46,294 bases of DNA from CAYJGN01 sp964369635 (GCA_964369635.1 CAYJGN010000012.1:1-46294), one strand, 5' to 3'; shown: positions 33,758-43,764, counted from the first letter of the stretch. The notes: a model not told the origin generated them from the letters alone. Numbers and translations: made by a program.

Positions 33758-35478
33758 ACGATAGGCACCTCCATTTTTTCAAGACTTTGTTGAGTATTCC
33801 AAAGCTCACTATAATATTTTTTGTTTAAAACCAGCTCTTCATGTCTACCGCTTTCGGCTAATATACCATCTTTTAAAAGATAAATCATATCTGAACTCAC
33901 AACATTTAAAAGCCTATGGGATATTAATATGATTGTTTTTATTTTTGCAAGCTCTTTTATAACATCCATTATCTCATTTTCGCTGTCGGCATCAATATTA
34001 CTCGTCGCCTCATCGAAAATATAGATATCACTATCATGCAAAAGCGCCCTTGCAAGAGCAAGTCGTTGGCATTGTCCACCCGAAAAATTGCTTCCTTTTT
34101 CAAGCAAAGCTGTATCAAGTCCTTTTTCACCTTGCAAAAACTCTGTTAAATTCACTTTAGTGAGCACCGCCCACATTTCCTCATCTGTTGCATCTCTCTT
34201 TACCATAACTAAATTTTCGCGAACAGTTCCTTTGAAGATATATGAGTTTGCAGAAACTAAAGTAATTTTCTCTAATAGACTATTTCTCGAAACCTCTGAG
34301 AGTTCCTCGCCGCCTACTCTTATATTTCCGCTATAATTTTCATTGCTTTGTGTTAAAATTCCAGCAACTGTTGATTTACCACAACCGCTTTTTCCAACTA
34401 TCGAAACAAAACTGTTTTCTTTGATATCAATATTAATATTATGCAAAATCTGCTTTTCATCGTAGGCGAAACTAAGGTTGCGAATTTCAATACAACCTTC
34501 GCTAATCTCTTTTGTTTTAGTTGCTTTTTCCTCTATGTCAAGAAGGGTGAATATCTTTTTGCTTGCGGCAATTCCGTTCATAGCGATATGAAAAAAGCTA
34601 CCTAAAATTCTAAGCGGCAAGAAAAAATCAGCAGAGAGCATCATTATAGCAAGCATTCCAAAAAGCGAAATACTGCCGCCACTAAACTCGAGCAGAGCAA
34701 AAATTATCCCAAGCGCCGCACCACCATAAGCTACTATATCCATAACAATTATAGAATTCAGCTGCATAGAAAGCACTTTCATAGTAACTACTCTAAATCG
34801 CTCAGCTTGTTTGTTCATCTGTTTGTGCTTGTATTCATCGGAACTATAGATTTTAAGGGTGTTTAGCCCTTGCAAATTCTCTAAAAAGTTATCGCCAAGG
34901 CCTAAATACTCACCCCAATATTTTGCAAGTAACTTCTTTGCAAATCTCTGCACAACTACGATAGAAATAGGAATTAACGGAACGCATACAAATAAAATCA
35001 CCGCCACTTTAATGCTGATAAACGATACCACCGCAAACAAAATAAGAGGTGACATCATTGAGTAGAAAAACTGCGGTAAAAAATTTCCAAAGTATGTTTC
35101 AAGTTGCTCAACACCCTCAACAGACATCTGCAAAAGCTCTGCTGAAGAGAGCTTTTTCGTATATCTACTGCCAAGCCTTATCACTTTATCGTAGATTTTA
35201 CCACGAAGGATATTCTTAACAGATTTTGAGGCAAGATAGCTTTGTATGCTCGCAAAATATATGCTACCAACCTTTACCACTATACAAACTGCAATTATAA
35301 TCGCATAAAGAGCAAAGTTTGCAAAATTAATAGTTTTATCTACCAAACCACTTATAAAAATGCTTATCGTAACCATTAAAATAATGTTTGAGATAAGACC
35401 CAATATCTGCAAAACAACGTTTTTTGCTATATGCGAAGATGCATCGGGAACTGCTTTTATCAATCTTTTATTTATCAT
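33754..35478 (-). CDS. Half-ABC transporter, CydD-like partner
   Basis: 574 residues: six membrane helices (about 20-300), then a nucleotide-binding domain with GKSGCGKST, FSGGQCQRLALARALLHDS, IYIFDEATSNID and ISHRL. It is the first gene of the operon with the second half-transporter, YgbA-like and DUF454 genes. Its promoter carries the fourth GTTAG-N6-CTAAC operator, which places the operon under the same regulator as the P1B ATPase set. Confidence 0.85.
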   Translation of the reverse strand: MINKRLIKAVPDASSHIAKNVVLQILGLISNIILMVTISIFISGLVDKTINFANFALYAIIIAVCIVVKVGSIYFASIQSYLASKSVKNILRGKIYDKVIRLGSRYTKKLSSAELLQMSVEGVEQLETYFGNFLPQFFYSMMSPLILFAVVSFISIKVAVILFVCVPLIPISIVVVQRFAKKLLAKYWGEYLGLGDNFLENLQGLNTLKIYSSDEYKHKQMNKQAERFRVVTMKVLSMQLNSIIVMDIVAYGGAALGIIFALLEFSGGSISLFGMLAIMMLSADFFLPLRILGSFFHIAMNGIAASKKIFTLLDIEEKATKTKEISEGCIEIRNLSFAYDEKQILHNINIDIKENSFVSIVGKSGCGKSTVAGILTQSNENYSGNIRVGGEELSEVSRNSLLEKITLVSANSYIFKGTVRENLVMVKRDATDEEMWAVLTKVNLTEFLQGEKGLDTALLEKGSNFSGGQCQRLALARALLHDSDIYIFDEATSNIDADSENEIMDVIKELAKIKTIILISHRLLNVVSSDMIYLLKDGILAESGRHEELVLNKKYYSELWNTQQSLEKMEVPIV

Positions 35479-35517
35479 TATAAAACCTGCTTTTTGCTAC
35501 CTATTTTATGATACAAA

Positions 35518-35533
35518 GTTAGCAAATGCTAAC
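35518..35533. promoter_or_regulatory. GTTAG-N6-CTAAC operator before the second ABC operon
   Basis: GTTAGCAAATGCTAAC is a perfect 16-bp palindrome, the best of the four sites. It lies just downstream of the -10 box of the - strand promoter at 35540-35568, the same geometry as at 27022. Confidence 0.78.
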
Positions 35534-35539
35534 TAACTA

Positions 35540-35568
35540 ATTTTAATATAACTATATCTAAAAGTCAA
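35540..35568 (-). promoter_or_regulatory. Promoter of the second half-ABC operon
   Basis: On the - strand TTGACT (35568-35563) and TAAAAT (35545-35540) are 17 nt apart. The operator follows after 6 nt. Confidence 0.65.
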
Positions 35569-35690
35569 GTATGGCAGCTTTGTCGTTGTGGTAGATTTGG
35601 TGAAAATCTAATATAGATTAGGCTTTTGTAAAGTCGCCCTACAAATAACGAGGGCAAGGTATAAGATAAACTTAAAATATAAAAGCAAAA

Positions 35691-35785
35691 AGAAGCAATA
35701 ATGAATAGCTTTGATCGCCTATGGCGATAGATATAAAACTGCTTTGCTTTGCAATACTATATCTTCACTACTCATTACTGCTTCT
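35691..35785. repeat. 95-nt branched inverted-repeat element
   Basis: Outer arms AGAAGCAATAATGAATAG (35691-35708) and its near complement at 35768-35785 match at 16 of 18 positions. Inside are two further hairpins: ATCGCC/GGCGAT (35714-35728) and AGATATA/TATATCT (35729-35764). Read on the - strand it ends in CTTTTTGC, so it can terminate the glycan operon. The structure suggests a small MITE-like or structured-RNA element. The rest of the 338-nt gap (35479-35816) holds only the promoter, the operator and AT-rich DNA. Confidence 0.55.
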
Positions 35786-35816
35786 CGGATAAATTTATTT
35801 ATCGCACTCTTCGCTT

Positions 35817-38800
35817 TTAAAATGTTACTAAAACAGCTTTTACTTCGCCGTTTCTTTTAAAGATTTCTTCGCTTTCTTTTGTCGGTATTTTTAAATCATT
35901 TAACGTTAGTTTCTCGCCATCTTTTTCAATTGTTACCGAGCGATTGCCTGTTTTCTTATAGCTAAACGGCAGACCATAGCAGCTGAAATTTATTTCGTCG
36001 CAACCTTCAAACTCATCGTCACGAATAAATTTCGGCTCGAATATTATCTCCCCGCTCTCAACTATAACCCCAAGCTCTCCTCGGCGCATGATAATGCTCT
36101 CTTTAACTTGCCCTGTCATGCCTGGTTGTTCGCTTTTTTTGTTATAAGATGTGTGTGAGTATGGCTCGAGCGGTAGCGCCTTGCACTCGGCTGGCGACTT
36201 TCGATAGATAAACCCTTCCAACAGCTTATTGTAAGCCGCATAGATTTTCTCTATAGCCTCGCCTTTTTGCGCCGCTCGCTGTGCTGTTTCAAGTACAGCT
36301 AATGTGAACTTTGCATTCTGGTGCCAATAAACACAGCCAATTCCCTCGAACTTATAGATAACTCCGCTTCTGCCGGTGAATTTTTTATGGGAGAATATCC
36401 TCTCAAACTCATCCTCGAGCTTTTTTGTCATCTCTTGCGAAAGACCATTTGCCTCGCATCTCAAAATAAGCGCGTCTCTTGAAATAATATCGCTCACAAA
36501 ATGCAGTTTACCGTTGCAGTCGCTATAAATTATTCCCTCTATTTCACCAAAACTGTCTGAAACGGCATTTTTATCATAGAAGCGAGTTGTTTTATTAATA
36601 GGATATAGGGTATGGTATTTGTCCTCTTTGCTATAAAGGTCCTTTTCCATCTTCTCTATAAGCTGACAAACTCTATCGGCTGAGAGGTGGCCGCTTGAAA
36701 TAACTGCCGATTGCCCCTCAAGCATCGGGTAGAGCGGTGAAAAGCTAAAATCATCTTTTAGAAGATTATAGCTTACAAAAACATCTTTTTCATTCTTCTC
36801 GATTGTATAGTCTACAACGGCTATGGCACTATCTAAGAATTCGATTATCTGCTCTGTCGAAACTGCGGCTTTAGAACTAAATCCGCTCTTGTATACCTTT
36901 GATCTGTATTCGCTGAAAACCTCACCCATACTATCAAGTACAGTTTTTTCGTTTCCGCTAAAATTCTTATTATACTTCGATAGTATCTCTGTTATTTTAT
37001 CAAGCCAGCTCTGAACTTCCACAGAAAACTCATATTCGCCGTCATGATTTGAAAATATCTCTTTTACAAACTGCAGATAAGCTTTTGTATGGTATACGGT
37101 TATAACTGAAAGCCCTATCCCAACAATAGCATTATTTGCATCATTCCATTCAGGGCGCTGGGTATTCATCCAGATACCGCCACCGGGCATTAGGTTGCTT
37201 ATCTTGCTAAGCAGTGGCACTAAAAGCTTCTCTGCGAGGGAAACGGTATAAACTCTCCCATCTTTTTGCAGAAGTTTCTTATCACTTCCAAACTCTGCCG
37301 CAGCAGCCTCAAGTTTTTCATCGAGCATAAAATCGAATACTATCGTATTTTTGCTATCAGCAACTATATCTTTATAGTCTTTTATTATATACGGTACATT
37401 CGCATAGCTAAATATATGCAGAGAAAGCATTTTATTGAGCGTTTTTGGGTAGTGGCTTGAAAGACCTTTAAGTAGACGTAACAGGTAAATTATCTGGTGA
37501 TCGCCCCAGTATCCAAGCCCACCAAATGGGTTTTCGGGCTCTGGCTTCTCCCAGTCTATCCCCTCGGTTGTTATCCTGTATGGATTGTATCCATCTACCG
37601 TTGAAGCGTTCACAAACTTCGCCACCATATTTTCAAAGTACCCCGGGAACGAAAGACCAAGCGCTTCCCAGTTTTGGAATATATCCCTCCAGTTACCCTC
37701 ATAATGCACCGTTTTGTTGCCGTTTTCATCCTTTAGCGCTATATTAAACCTATTCCAAGGCCGACCAGGATCACCATGGCGGCGCGAGAAAGAGAGCGGC
37801 ATATATTCAAGCGCCATTCGATGCATTAGCTCATCTGATTTTGTTACCTCTTTGAGGTCAAAAACTGTTTCGCATCTTGATATTTTTTCCAAAAGCTCTT
37901 TATTTAAAAGGGCGTTTTTATCTCGTTTCCCTACAAAATCAACAAACAATGGGTAGTCAAAGCCATATCCCTCTTCGAAAGTACCCCCGCGCATAACGTT
38001 ATAAAGGGTGCTTAAACAATGGGTAGCACAGGCTATTTTGTCGCCTGAGCTCTGTATACCATCTGCTTTACTAACAATCTTTAGCAGCATTTTTGTATCA
38101 TTTTCTATATCTTCAAATAGGTGCGTAAAATCGTTTTTGTTTGCAAAATTCTCTACTTCTGCAATCATCTTGTGGTCGTATCCATTATCGAGAACAAAAG
38201 AATATGAAAGCTCGCTATTACCTGCTATATCTCTCTCATAAACTAAATAGTACCCGCATTTTTTGCCATAACATTCAACATTTATCTTATCACACTCGTC
38301 CGCTGCAAAAGCTTTTATTATATCGCTATCTAAATAGACGTCTCCAAAATCGGCGGTGTTATATGCGACATTTGCCCGAAGCATCTCAATAGGGTGCGGA
38401 GTATCGTTTATTGTTGATGTTAATGAATAGATAGCAAGTCTTTCCCCTACCATTTCAGCTGATTTATAAGCATCAACAAGGGTTGAGCTCTCCGCTTGAA
38501 GCCTTGCATTCACACCATATGGCATAATATTTGAAAGACCGTCGAGTGCTGCAATATTTTTGTTTTTTGCGCCGTTGTTTATTATCTTCGAAGTTTTCAC
38601 TACCCCAAACTTCTCACTCGAATGATACTTGTACTGATAGGTGAGCGAAAGGTCGTAGTTTATCTCCTCTAATATAACGCTATTTGCAAGATAAGACTTA
38701 TAGATATTGCGAGTTATATTATATTTCTGCACCCCATTTTGCTCAAATGGTTGCCATATTTTACCGTCAACTCGTATAAGCGTTTTAGAGCCTGTTTCAT

Positions 38801-39011
38801 AGTCTAAATTCAGCTTATCGTCAGTTGTGTATGGAAAGATATTGCCGTCTGCATTTTTTCTTCCAGCTGTAATGCCACCATTTGATGAGAGAAATATCCA
38901 AACATCAGAAGAGGATGCCACCTGAATAAAAAATGGTGGCAACTTCTGGCTGTTTGAAATTTTATAGTATTCGATACCTTCTATCGCTACAAATGATCCT
39001 GTAACCTCCAT
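35817..39011 (-). CDS. Large glycoside phosphorylase-like protein (GH94/GH149/GH161-like)
   Basis: About 1064 residues from ATG 39011 (AAGGGA 9 nt upstream). ATG 39032 directly follows the GH3 stop and has no ribosome site. The N-terminal part is beta-sandwich-like (LPPFFIQVASSSDVWIFLSSNGG). The central part is a helical-barrel region with GGLGYWGDHQIIYLLRLL and IWMNTQRPEWNDANNAIVG, where Asp about 624 matches the acid of the GDWNDG motif in GH94 enzymes. No signal peptide is seen. It would phosphorolyse an imported oligosaccharide to a sugar 1-phosphate. The length favours the beta-glucan phosphorylase families over cellobiose phosphorylase. The substrate is not certain. Confidence 0.7.
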   Translation of the reverse strand: MEVTGSFVAIEGIEYYKISNSQKLPPFFIQVASSSDVWIFLSSNGGITAGRKNADGNIFPYTTDDKLNLDYETGSKTLIRVDGKIWQPFEQNGVQKYNITRNIYKSYLANSVILEEINYDLSLTYQYKYHSSEKFGVVKTSKIINNGAKNKNIAALDGLSNIMPYGVNARLQAESSTLVDAYKSAEMVGERLAIYSLTSTINDTPHPIEMLRANVAYNTADFGDVYLDSDIIKAFAADECDKINVECYGKKCGYYLVYERDIAGNSELSYSFVLDNGYDHKMIAEVENFANKNDFTHLFEDIENDTKMLLKIVSKADGIQSSGDKIACATHCLSTLYNVMRGGTFEEGYGFDYPLFVDFVGKRDKNALLNKELLEKISRCETVFDLKEVTKSDELMHRMALEYMPLSFSRRHGDPGRPWNRFNIALKDENGNKTVHYEGNWRDIFQNWEALGLSFPGYFENMVAKFVNASTVDGYNPYRITTEGIDWEKPEPENPFGGLGYWGDHQIIYLLRLLKGLSSHYPKTLNKMLSLHIFSYANVPYIIKDYKDIVADSKNTIVFDFMLDEKLEAAAAEFGSDKKLLQKDGRVYTVSLAEKLLVPLLSKISNLMPGGGIWMNTQRPEWNDANNAIVGIGLSVITVYHTKAYLQFVKEIFSNHDGEYEFSVEVQSWLDKITEILSKYNKNFSGNEKTVLDSMGEVFSEYRSKVYKSGFSSKAAVSTEQIIEFLDSAIAVVDYTIEKNEKDVFVSYNLLKDDFSFSPLYPMLEGQSAVISSGHLSADRVCQLIEKMEKDLYSKEDKYHTLYPINKTTRFYDKNAVSDSFGEIEGIIYSDCNGKLHFVSDIISRDALILRCEANGLSQEMTKKLEDEFERIFSHKKFTGRSGVIYKFEGIGCVYWHQNAKFTLAVLETAQRAAQKGEAIEKIYAAYNKLLEGFIYRKSPAECKALPLEPYSHTSYNKKSEQPGMTGQVKESIIMRRGELGVIVESGEIIFEPKFIRDDEFEGCDEINFSCYGLPFSYKKTGNRSVTIEKDGEKLTLNDLKIPTKESEEIFKRNGEVKAVLVTF

Positions 39012-39032
39012 CAACTTACTTCCCTTCATCAT

Positions 39033-41744
39033 CTATATTTTTTTAATCTCGAAACTGTTCATAACAAGTCCCGATTCTCCAAAGAATAGCTCAAGGTAGA
39101 TATTTATAGTTGCAAACATCTCAAAGTCGCAACTGTAAACACCGCTCTCTCCGCCTTTTAATGTTATCGTTTTTACAAGTCCTCCATTTATTATAACACT
39201 CATAGGCAGTTGCGCAAGCTCTACTGCATCGCCAAACAAATCAAACTCTATTTTGTATTTTCCATGTTCTGCTAAAGTTATCTCAAACTTATTCGAGCTT
39301 CCCTTTATGGTATTGATATTCTCAGTTGCCACCGAAAGGGTTTTATCAAGGATAAATCCGCCATGATCTATAACTGTTTTTTGCTTATTTTCAGGTATAT
39401 TCAAAGCCTCTACTTCAGGGTTCCCTTTTGTACAGTTAAACTTCTGAAGAGTATTGATTATATTAACTGCGTTTCTTGCAAGCGAATATCTTGTAAGCTC
39501 GCCTTTTGCAAGTTTTTCTTCGCTGTTATCATTTAAGCTGTTGCCCTCTGCAGTTGCAAAGCCCATAAATACATCATTTTGCGCAGTTATCATCTGAGCG
39601 GTATGACGCTCTGATGCCTCACCGCCTTCATCGTTCATCGTTGCCCACCAGTCGGTCATGACGACACCGTCAAAACCCCAGTCATCGCGAAGAATCTTTG
39701 TGTTTAAATCGTAGTTTGACGCCGCCTGTGTTCCGTTAATTGGATTATAAGCGGTCATTAAACTATAAGCTCCACCTTCTCGCACCGCAATTTCAAAAGC
39801 GCGAAGATAAATTTCACGAAGGGCGCGCGCCGATATAACCGACTCAACAACCTTTCTCGCTTTTTCCTGATTGTTTGCGGTAAAGTGCTTTATCGTTCCT
39901 GTTACGTTATATTTATTCATGACCCTTATCTGCTCTGCCGCAAGTTTTCCTGTTAGCAGTGGGTCTTCTGAAAAATACTCAAAATTTCTGCCGCATAGCG
40001 GATTTCTGTGGATATTAATACCGGGACCGAGCAGGGTGTCTGCTTTGTGGTAGAGCATCTCAACTGAAAGATGGGTGAAAAGCTCTGCAATTATCTCGGT
40101 GTTCATCGTTGAAGCGAGTGCTGTTGCGTTTGGCAAACTCATAGCCATCGTGCCGCAATCCATACGGATTCCGCTCGGTCCATCGCTGCAACATGCAAGG
40201 GGTATTCCCCTGGTTATATTTAAGTTTTCGGTAACTCCGCCAAAGCAACCAGCTGTTCCGGGAGTTACTTTAGGAGAGCACATACCCTCGCCCCTCGATA
40301 GGTGGATAAGCTCTATATCGGATAGGTCAGCCACAAACTCTTCAGTTGTTATCTCGCCTGAAACTACCTGTGCATAGCTGTATCCTTTATCGGTTTTAGG
40401 TGGGCATGGCTTCTGCTCATTTGTAATCCTATCGGCTATTTTGTATTCGCGTACAGCGGCTTTAGCTTCTATCGCCTTATAGCTATTATCTTCGATTTTT
40501 GCCGTTAATCTGTCAAACTCAATTATCGGTTTTAGCGCATCTGCGGTTTTCTCGATAATTTTAGTTGTTTCAAGGTTGAACTTTGCAAATGATTTATTTT
40601 CGCGACTGCTAAATCCAGCTCTCAAATCATATTCGCCAGCCTCGATAACAAAAGCTGAAATGCTCTCATCAAAGCTTGATAGATCTCTCTCTGCAACTTT
40701 TATATGAACAGTATCGCTCTCTCCTGGATTAATAAGCTTTGTTTTCGCAAAACCAACAAGGACAACTTTTGGCTTGCCAAGTTTACCACAAGGAGCGGTT
40801 ATATATATCTGTACCGCCTTTTTACCTGCTATTTTGCCTGTATTCAGAACGGTTACTTCTATTTCATAAACATCGCTGTCTGCTTCTTTTTTGTACTGCG
40901 CATCATTTATTTCAAATGTCGAGTATGACAATCCAAACCCAAACGGATATAAAACTCTCTCGGGCGCAAATGTTTCAAAATAGCGGTACCCAACAAAGAT
41001 ATCCTCTTTATAGATATTCTGGGTTGCACTGCCGAAATTTTCAGTTGATGGGTAGTCCTCTAAATTTATAGCTACGGTATCGGGCATAGAGCCTGACGGG
41101 TTTACATCGCCGCAGATAACATCTGCATATCCATTTCCGCTCTCAACACCGCCGTGCCATGTATATAAAATAGCTGATGGGTTACACTGCGCAATAAACG
41201 ACATATCCATAATATTGCCGACATTTAAAGCAACGGCAACACGAGAGAAATGCTTGCAAACGAGCTTCAAATTTGCCTTTTCGGTTTCAGATAGATAATA
41301 GCTACCGCCTATCGCCTCTGAGTCTTTATCCTCACCAGCGAGCCGTCCGATAACAACAATCGCAATATCATTTCTCTTAGCCGCCGCCAAGACCATTTTT
41401 TCATCAAGTGGCATCTCCACCTGTGAAAAAGGCTCTTGTGCCCAGCCAACTCCCTTATCAAAAGGATTTTCCTCTATAAAATCAAGGTATGCATTATGCA
41501 GCTCTTCATCAATTTTGCGCTTTGCTAATAAACCATCTGCAAAGTTTATAAGATACGGGATATTAACCATACCTCCAGAGCCTGTTCCGCAATAATAGGT
41601 ATCTATCTGCGCTCTGCCAAATATCGCAATGCTCTCATCTTCTTTTACCGGTAGAGCATTGTTATCGTTTTTTAGCAAAACGACCGACTCTGCAACCGCC
41701 GCTCTTATTGATTTTGCATACTTTTTATAATCAAGTGTGTACAT
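39033..41744 (-). CDS. GH3 beta-glucosidase with swapped domain order
   Basis: A 903-residue intracellular GH3 enzyme. The GH3 C-terminal alpha/beta domain comes first (SVVLLKNDNNALPV at about 20, then YTWHGGVESGNGYADV). A fibronectin-III-like domain follows (about 280-390). The catalytic barrel is last (about 470-790) with GPGINIHRNPLCGRNFEYFSEDP, split here as GPGINIHRNP and GRNFEYFSEDP, KHFTANNQE and VVMTDWW, whose Asp698 is the nucleophile. A beta-rich tail ends the protein. This inverted order is known in some Butyrivibrio and Ruminococcus beta-glucosidases. No signal peptide, so it acts on imported oligosaccharides. Confidence 0.88.
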   Translation of the reverse strand: MYTLDYKKYAKSIRAAVAESVVLLKNDNNALPVKEDESIAIFGRAQIDTYYCGTGSGGMVNIPYLINFADGLLAKRKIDEELHNAYLDFIEENPFDKGVGWAQEPFSQVEMPLDEKMVLAAAKRNDIAIVVIGRLAGEDKDSEAIGGSYYLSETEKANLKLVCKHFSRVAVALNVGNIMDMSFIAQCNPSAILYTWHGGVESGNGYADVICGDVNPSGSMPDTVAINLEDYPSTENFGSATQNIYKEDIFVGYRYFETFAPERVLYPFGFGLSYSTFEINDAQYKKEADSDVYEIEVTVLNTGKIAGKKAVQIYITAPCGKLGKPKVVLVGFAKTKLINPGESDTVHIKVAERDLSSFDESISAFVIEAGEYDLRAGFSSRENKSFAKFNLETTKIIEKTADALKPIIEFDRLTAKIEDNSYKAIEAKAAVREYKIADRITNEQKPCPPKTDKGYSYAQVVSGEITTEEFVADLSDIELIHLSRGEGMCSPKVTPGTAGCFGGVTENLNITRGIPLACCSDGPSGIRMDCGTMAMSLPNATALASTMNTEIIAELFTHLSVEMLYHKADTLLGPGINIHRNPLCGRNFEYFSEDPLLTGKLAAEQIRVMNKYNVTGTIKHFTANNQEKARKVVESVISARALREIYLRAFEIAVREGGAYSLMTAYNPINGTQAASNYDLNTKILRDDWGFDGVVMTDWWATMNDEGGEASERHTAQMITAQNDVFMGFATAEGNSLNDNSEEKLAKGELTRYSLARNAVNIINTLQKFNCTKGNPEVEALNIPENKQKTVIDHGGFILDKTLSVATENINTIKGSSNKFEITLAEHGKYKIEFDLFGDAVELAQLPMSVIINGGLVKTITLKGGESGVYSCDFEMFATINIYLELFFGESGLVMNSFEIKKI

Positions 41745-41769
41745 GAATTTCTCTTCTCCTACTCAAAAA

Positions 41770-42771
41770 CTACTCTGATTTCAGTGGGTTATGGCATCTG
41801 ATAAACTGCTCCTGCCCAACTTTTGTTTCCTCCGGCATCTGCGTATGGCAGATATCAGTTGCATATAGACAACGGTTTTTAAACGGGCAACCTTTGCTAT
41901 CCGGCGTCCACATTGAAATTTCGCTCTCTTCTGTCGATTTAACAGGGAGCTGCACCTCACCCTCGCGCTCAGGATCTGGTGCCGCCGCTACGAGGAGCTG
42001 GGTATATGGGTGTTTTGGGTTTATTATAACTTCATCGACGTTCCCATGCTCGACTATATGCCCTGCATACAAAACTATTATTCTATCTGCAAAGTATCTC
42101 GCTGTTGCGATATCATGGGTTATATAGATGAAAGATTTATTATAATCCCTCTTTAATTCGTTTAGCAGATTTAAAACGCCAAGCCTTATGGAAACATCAA
42201 GCATAGAGGTCGGCTCATCTGCAAATATAACCTCCGCTCCTGCTGCCAAAACTCTCGCTATGTAAGCTCGCTGTTTCTGACCACCTGAGAGCTGATGCGG
42301 ATATTTTGCACCCTGCTCTTCTGGTGGGGTTAGCCCTACCATTGTGAGCGCAGTATTAACCTTTTGGCGCATCTCATCTTTACTGCATTTGTGGTAAAGC
42401 TGTATTGGGCGCTCAAGGTGGTAGTTTATGCTGTGGAGCGGATTTAGCGAAGAAAATGGATCTTGGAAAATCATCTGCGCTTTTTGACGGTAGTTTTTAA
42501 GCTCACTACCTTTTAGCGCATGGATATTATCCCCATCGAAATACATCGTTCCACTTGTAGGTTTATTAAAGCGCATAGCAATTCGGCATAGAGTTGATTT
42601 ACCGCAACCAGACTCTCCGACAACCGCTAACGATTCCCCTGCATAAAGCTCAAACGAGATATCGTTTAAAGCACGCAGTTTTTTACTCTTTGATAGAATG
42701 CTTTTTCCGCTAACATCAAAGTCCATCGTGAGATTTTCTGCTTTGAATATAACTTTTTTATTGTTTTCCAT
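41770..42771 (-). CDS. Opp/Dpp-type ABC transporter ATPase, OppF-like
   Basis: About 333 residues from ATG 42771, with GAGGTG 5 nt upstream. A longer frame to 42789 lacks a site. Walker A GESGCGKST, signature LSGGQKQRAYIARVL, Walker B VIFADEPTSMLD and the C-terminal CPFKNRCLYATDIC motif are present. It overlaps the OppD-like gene by 14 nt and lies 25 nt before the GH3 gene, so transporter and hydrolases form one operon. Confidence 0.92.
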   Translation of the reverse strand: MENNKKVIFKAENLTMDFDVSGKSILSKSKKLRALNDISFELYAGESLAVVGESGCGKSTLCRIAMRFNKPTSGTMYFDGDNIHALKGSELKNYRQKAQMIFQDPFSSLNPLHSINYHLERPIQLYHKCSKDEMRQKVNTALTMVGLTPPEEQGAKYPHQLSGGQKQRAYIARVLAAGAEVIFADEPTSMLDVSIRLGVLNLLNELKRDYNKSFIYITHDIATARYFADRIIVLYAGHIVEHGNVDEVIINPKHPYTQLLVAAAPDPEREGEVQLPVKSTEESEISMWTPDSKGCPFKNRCLYATDICHTQMPEETKVGQEQFIRCHNPLKSE

Positions 42772-43756
42772 TTTGCACCTCGCTATCACTCGTTGCTAAA
42801 GGATTATGGCAATAGAAGAAATTACCATCTTTTTCGCCACTTCTCTTCGGTTCTTCTTTTTTGCAGATATCGCATCTGTTAAAGCATCTCTCTTCAAAAC
42901 GGCAACCATCTGGAATATTTTTAAGGTCGAGCGGAGTTCCCTCAATTCCCTCCATATATTCGATTTTGCCCTGAAGAGATGGGAAGGAATTTTTAAGTCC
43001 GTAAGTATATGGATGGCTTGGATTGTGCAGAATTTTATCAGTTTTCGCTTTCTCGACAATTTTTCCCGCATACATAATAGCAACGCTATCGCAAAACTCC
43101 ATCATAAGGCTTATATCATGGGTGATAAATAGAATTGAGAAACCAAACTTTGCCTTTAGTGCATATATTCTTTTTAAGATATCGCGCTGAACAACAGTAT
43201 CGAGCGCTGTTGTTGGCTCATCGAGGATTAGCAGTTTTGGGTTTAGAGCAAGCGCCATTGCGATAACTGCACGTTGGCGCATACCGCCTGAGAATTGGTG
43301 CGGATAGTCTGATAATCTCTCTTTTGGTATTCCAACGAGGGATAAAAGCTCTTCTGAACGAACTCTCGCATCTTTTGGATTTTTCGTTATATTGTGATAT
43401 TTAAAAATCTCAAAAAACTGTTTTTCAAGTGTTGCAACAGGGTTTAAACTGTTCATCGCCGACTGAAAAACCATACTTGTATCTTTCCAGCGAAAATCAC
43501 GGAGCTTTTTATCTGAATAGTTTAGTATATCTTCTCCATCAAATATTATCTCGCCGCCTGAAATTATAGCCGGTGGGCGATGTAGGCGCATAAGTGAATA
43601 GGCGATAGTTGATTTACCACAACCAGACTCACCAGCAAGACCAAGGCTCTGCCCCTCCGCTATACTAAAACTCACATTGTCAACAGCTCGGACATAAGAG
43701 CCCCCACCTGTTACATAATCAACACAAAGGTTTTTTACTTCAATTACATTCTTCAT
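42758..43756 (-). CDS. Opp/Dpp-type ABC transporter ATPase, OppD-like
   Basis: About 332 residues from ATG 43756, preceded by AAAGGGG. The GTG at 43768 sits directly against that site and is unlikely. Walker A GESGCGKST, FSGGMRQRAVIAMALALNP, LLILDEPTTALD and the Cys-rich CRFEERCFNRCDIC end are typical of OppD/DppD. Confidence 0.92.
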   Translation of the reverse strand: MKNVIEVKNLCVDYVTGGGSYVRAVDNVSFSIAEGQSLGLAGESGCGKSTIAYSLMRLHRPPAIISGGEIIFDGEDILNYSDKKLRDFRWKDTSMVFQSAMNSLNPVATLEKQFFEIFKYHNITKNPKDARVRSEELLSLVGIPKERLSDYPHQFSGGMRQRAVIAMALALNPKLLILDEPTTALDTVVQRDILKRIYALKAKFGFSILFITHDISLMMEFCDSVAIMYAGKIVEKAKTDKILHNPSHPYTYGLKNSFPSLQGKIEYMEGIEGTPLDLKNIPDGCRFEERCFNRCDICKKEEPKRSGEKDGNFFYCHNPLATSDSEVQNGKQ

Positions 43757-43764
43757 ATCAATAA

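Noticed and set aside
37526..38392. Several + strand frames of 73-83 codons inside the phosphorylase-like gene
   Set aside because: They are antisense shadows of a long, well-supported frame and have no ribosome sites or family features.
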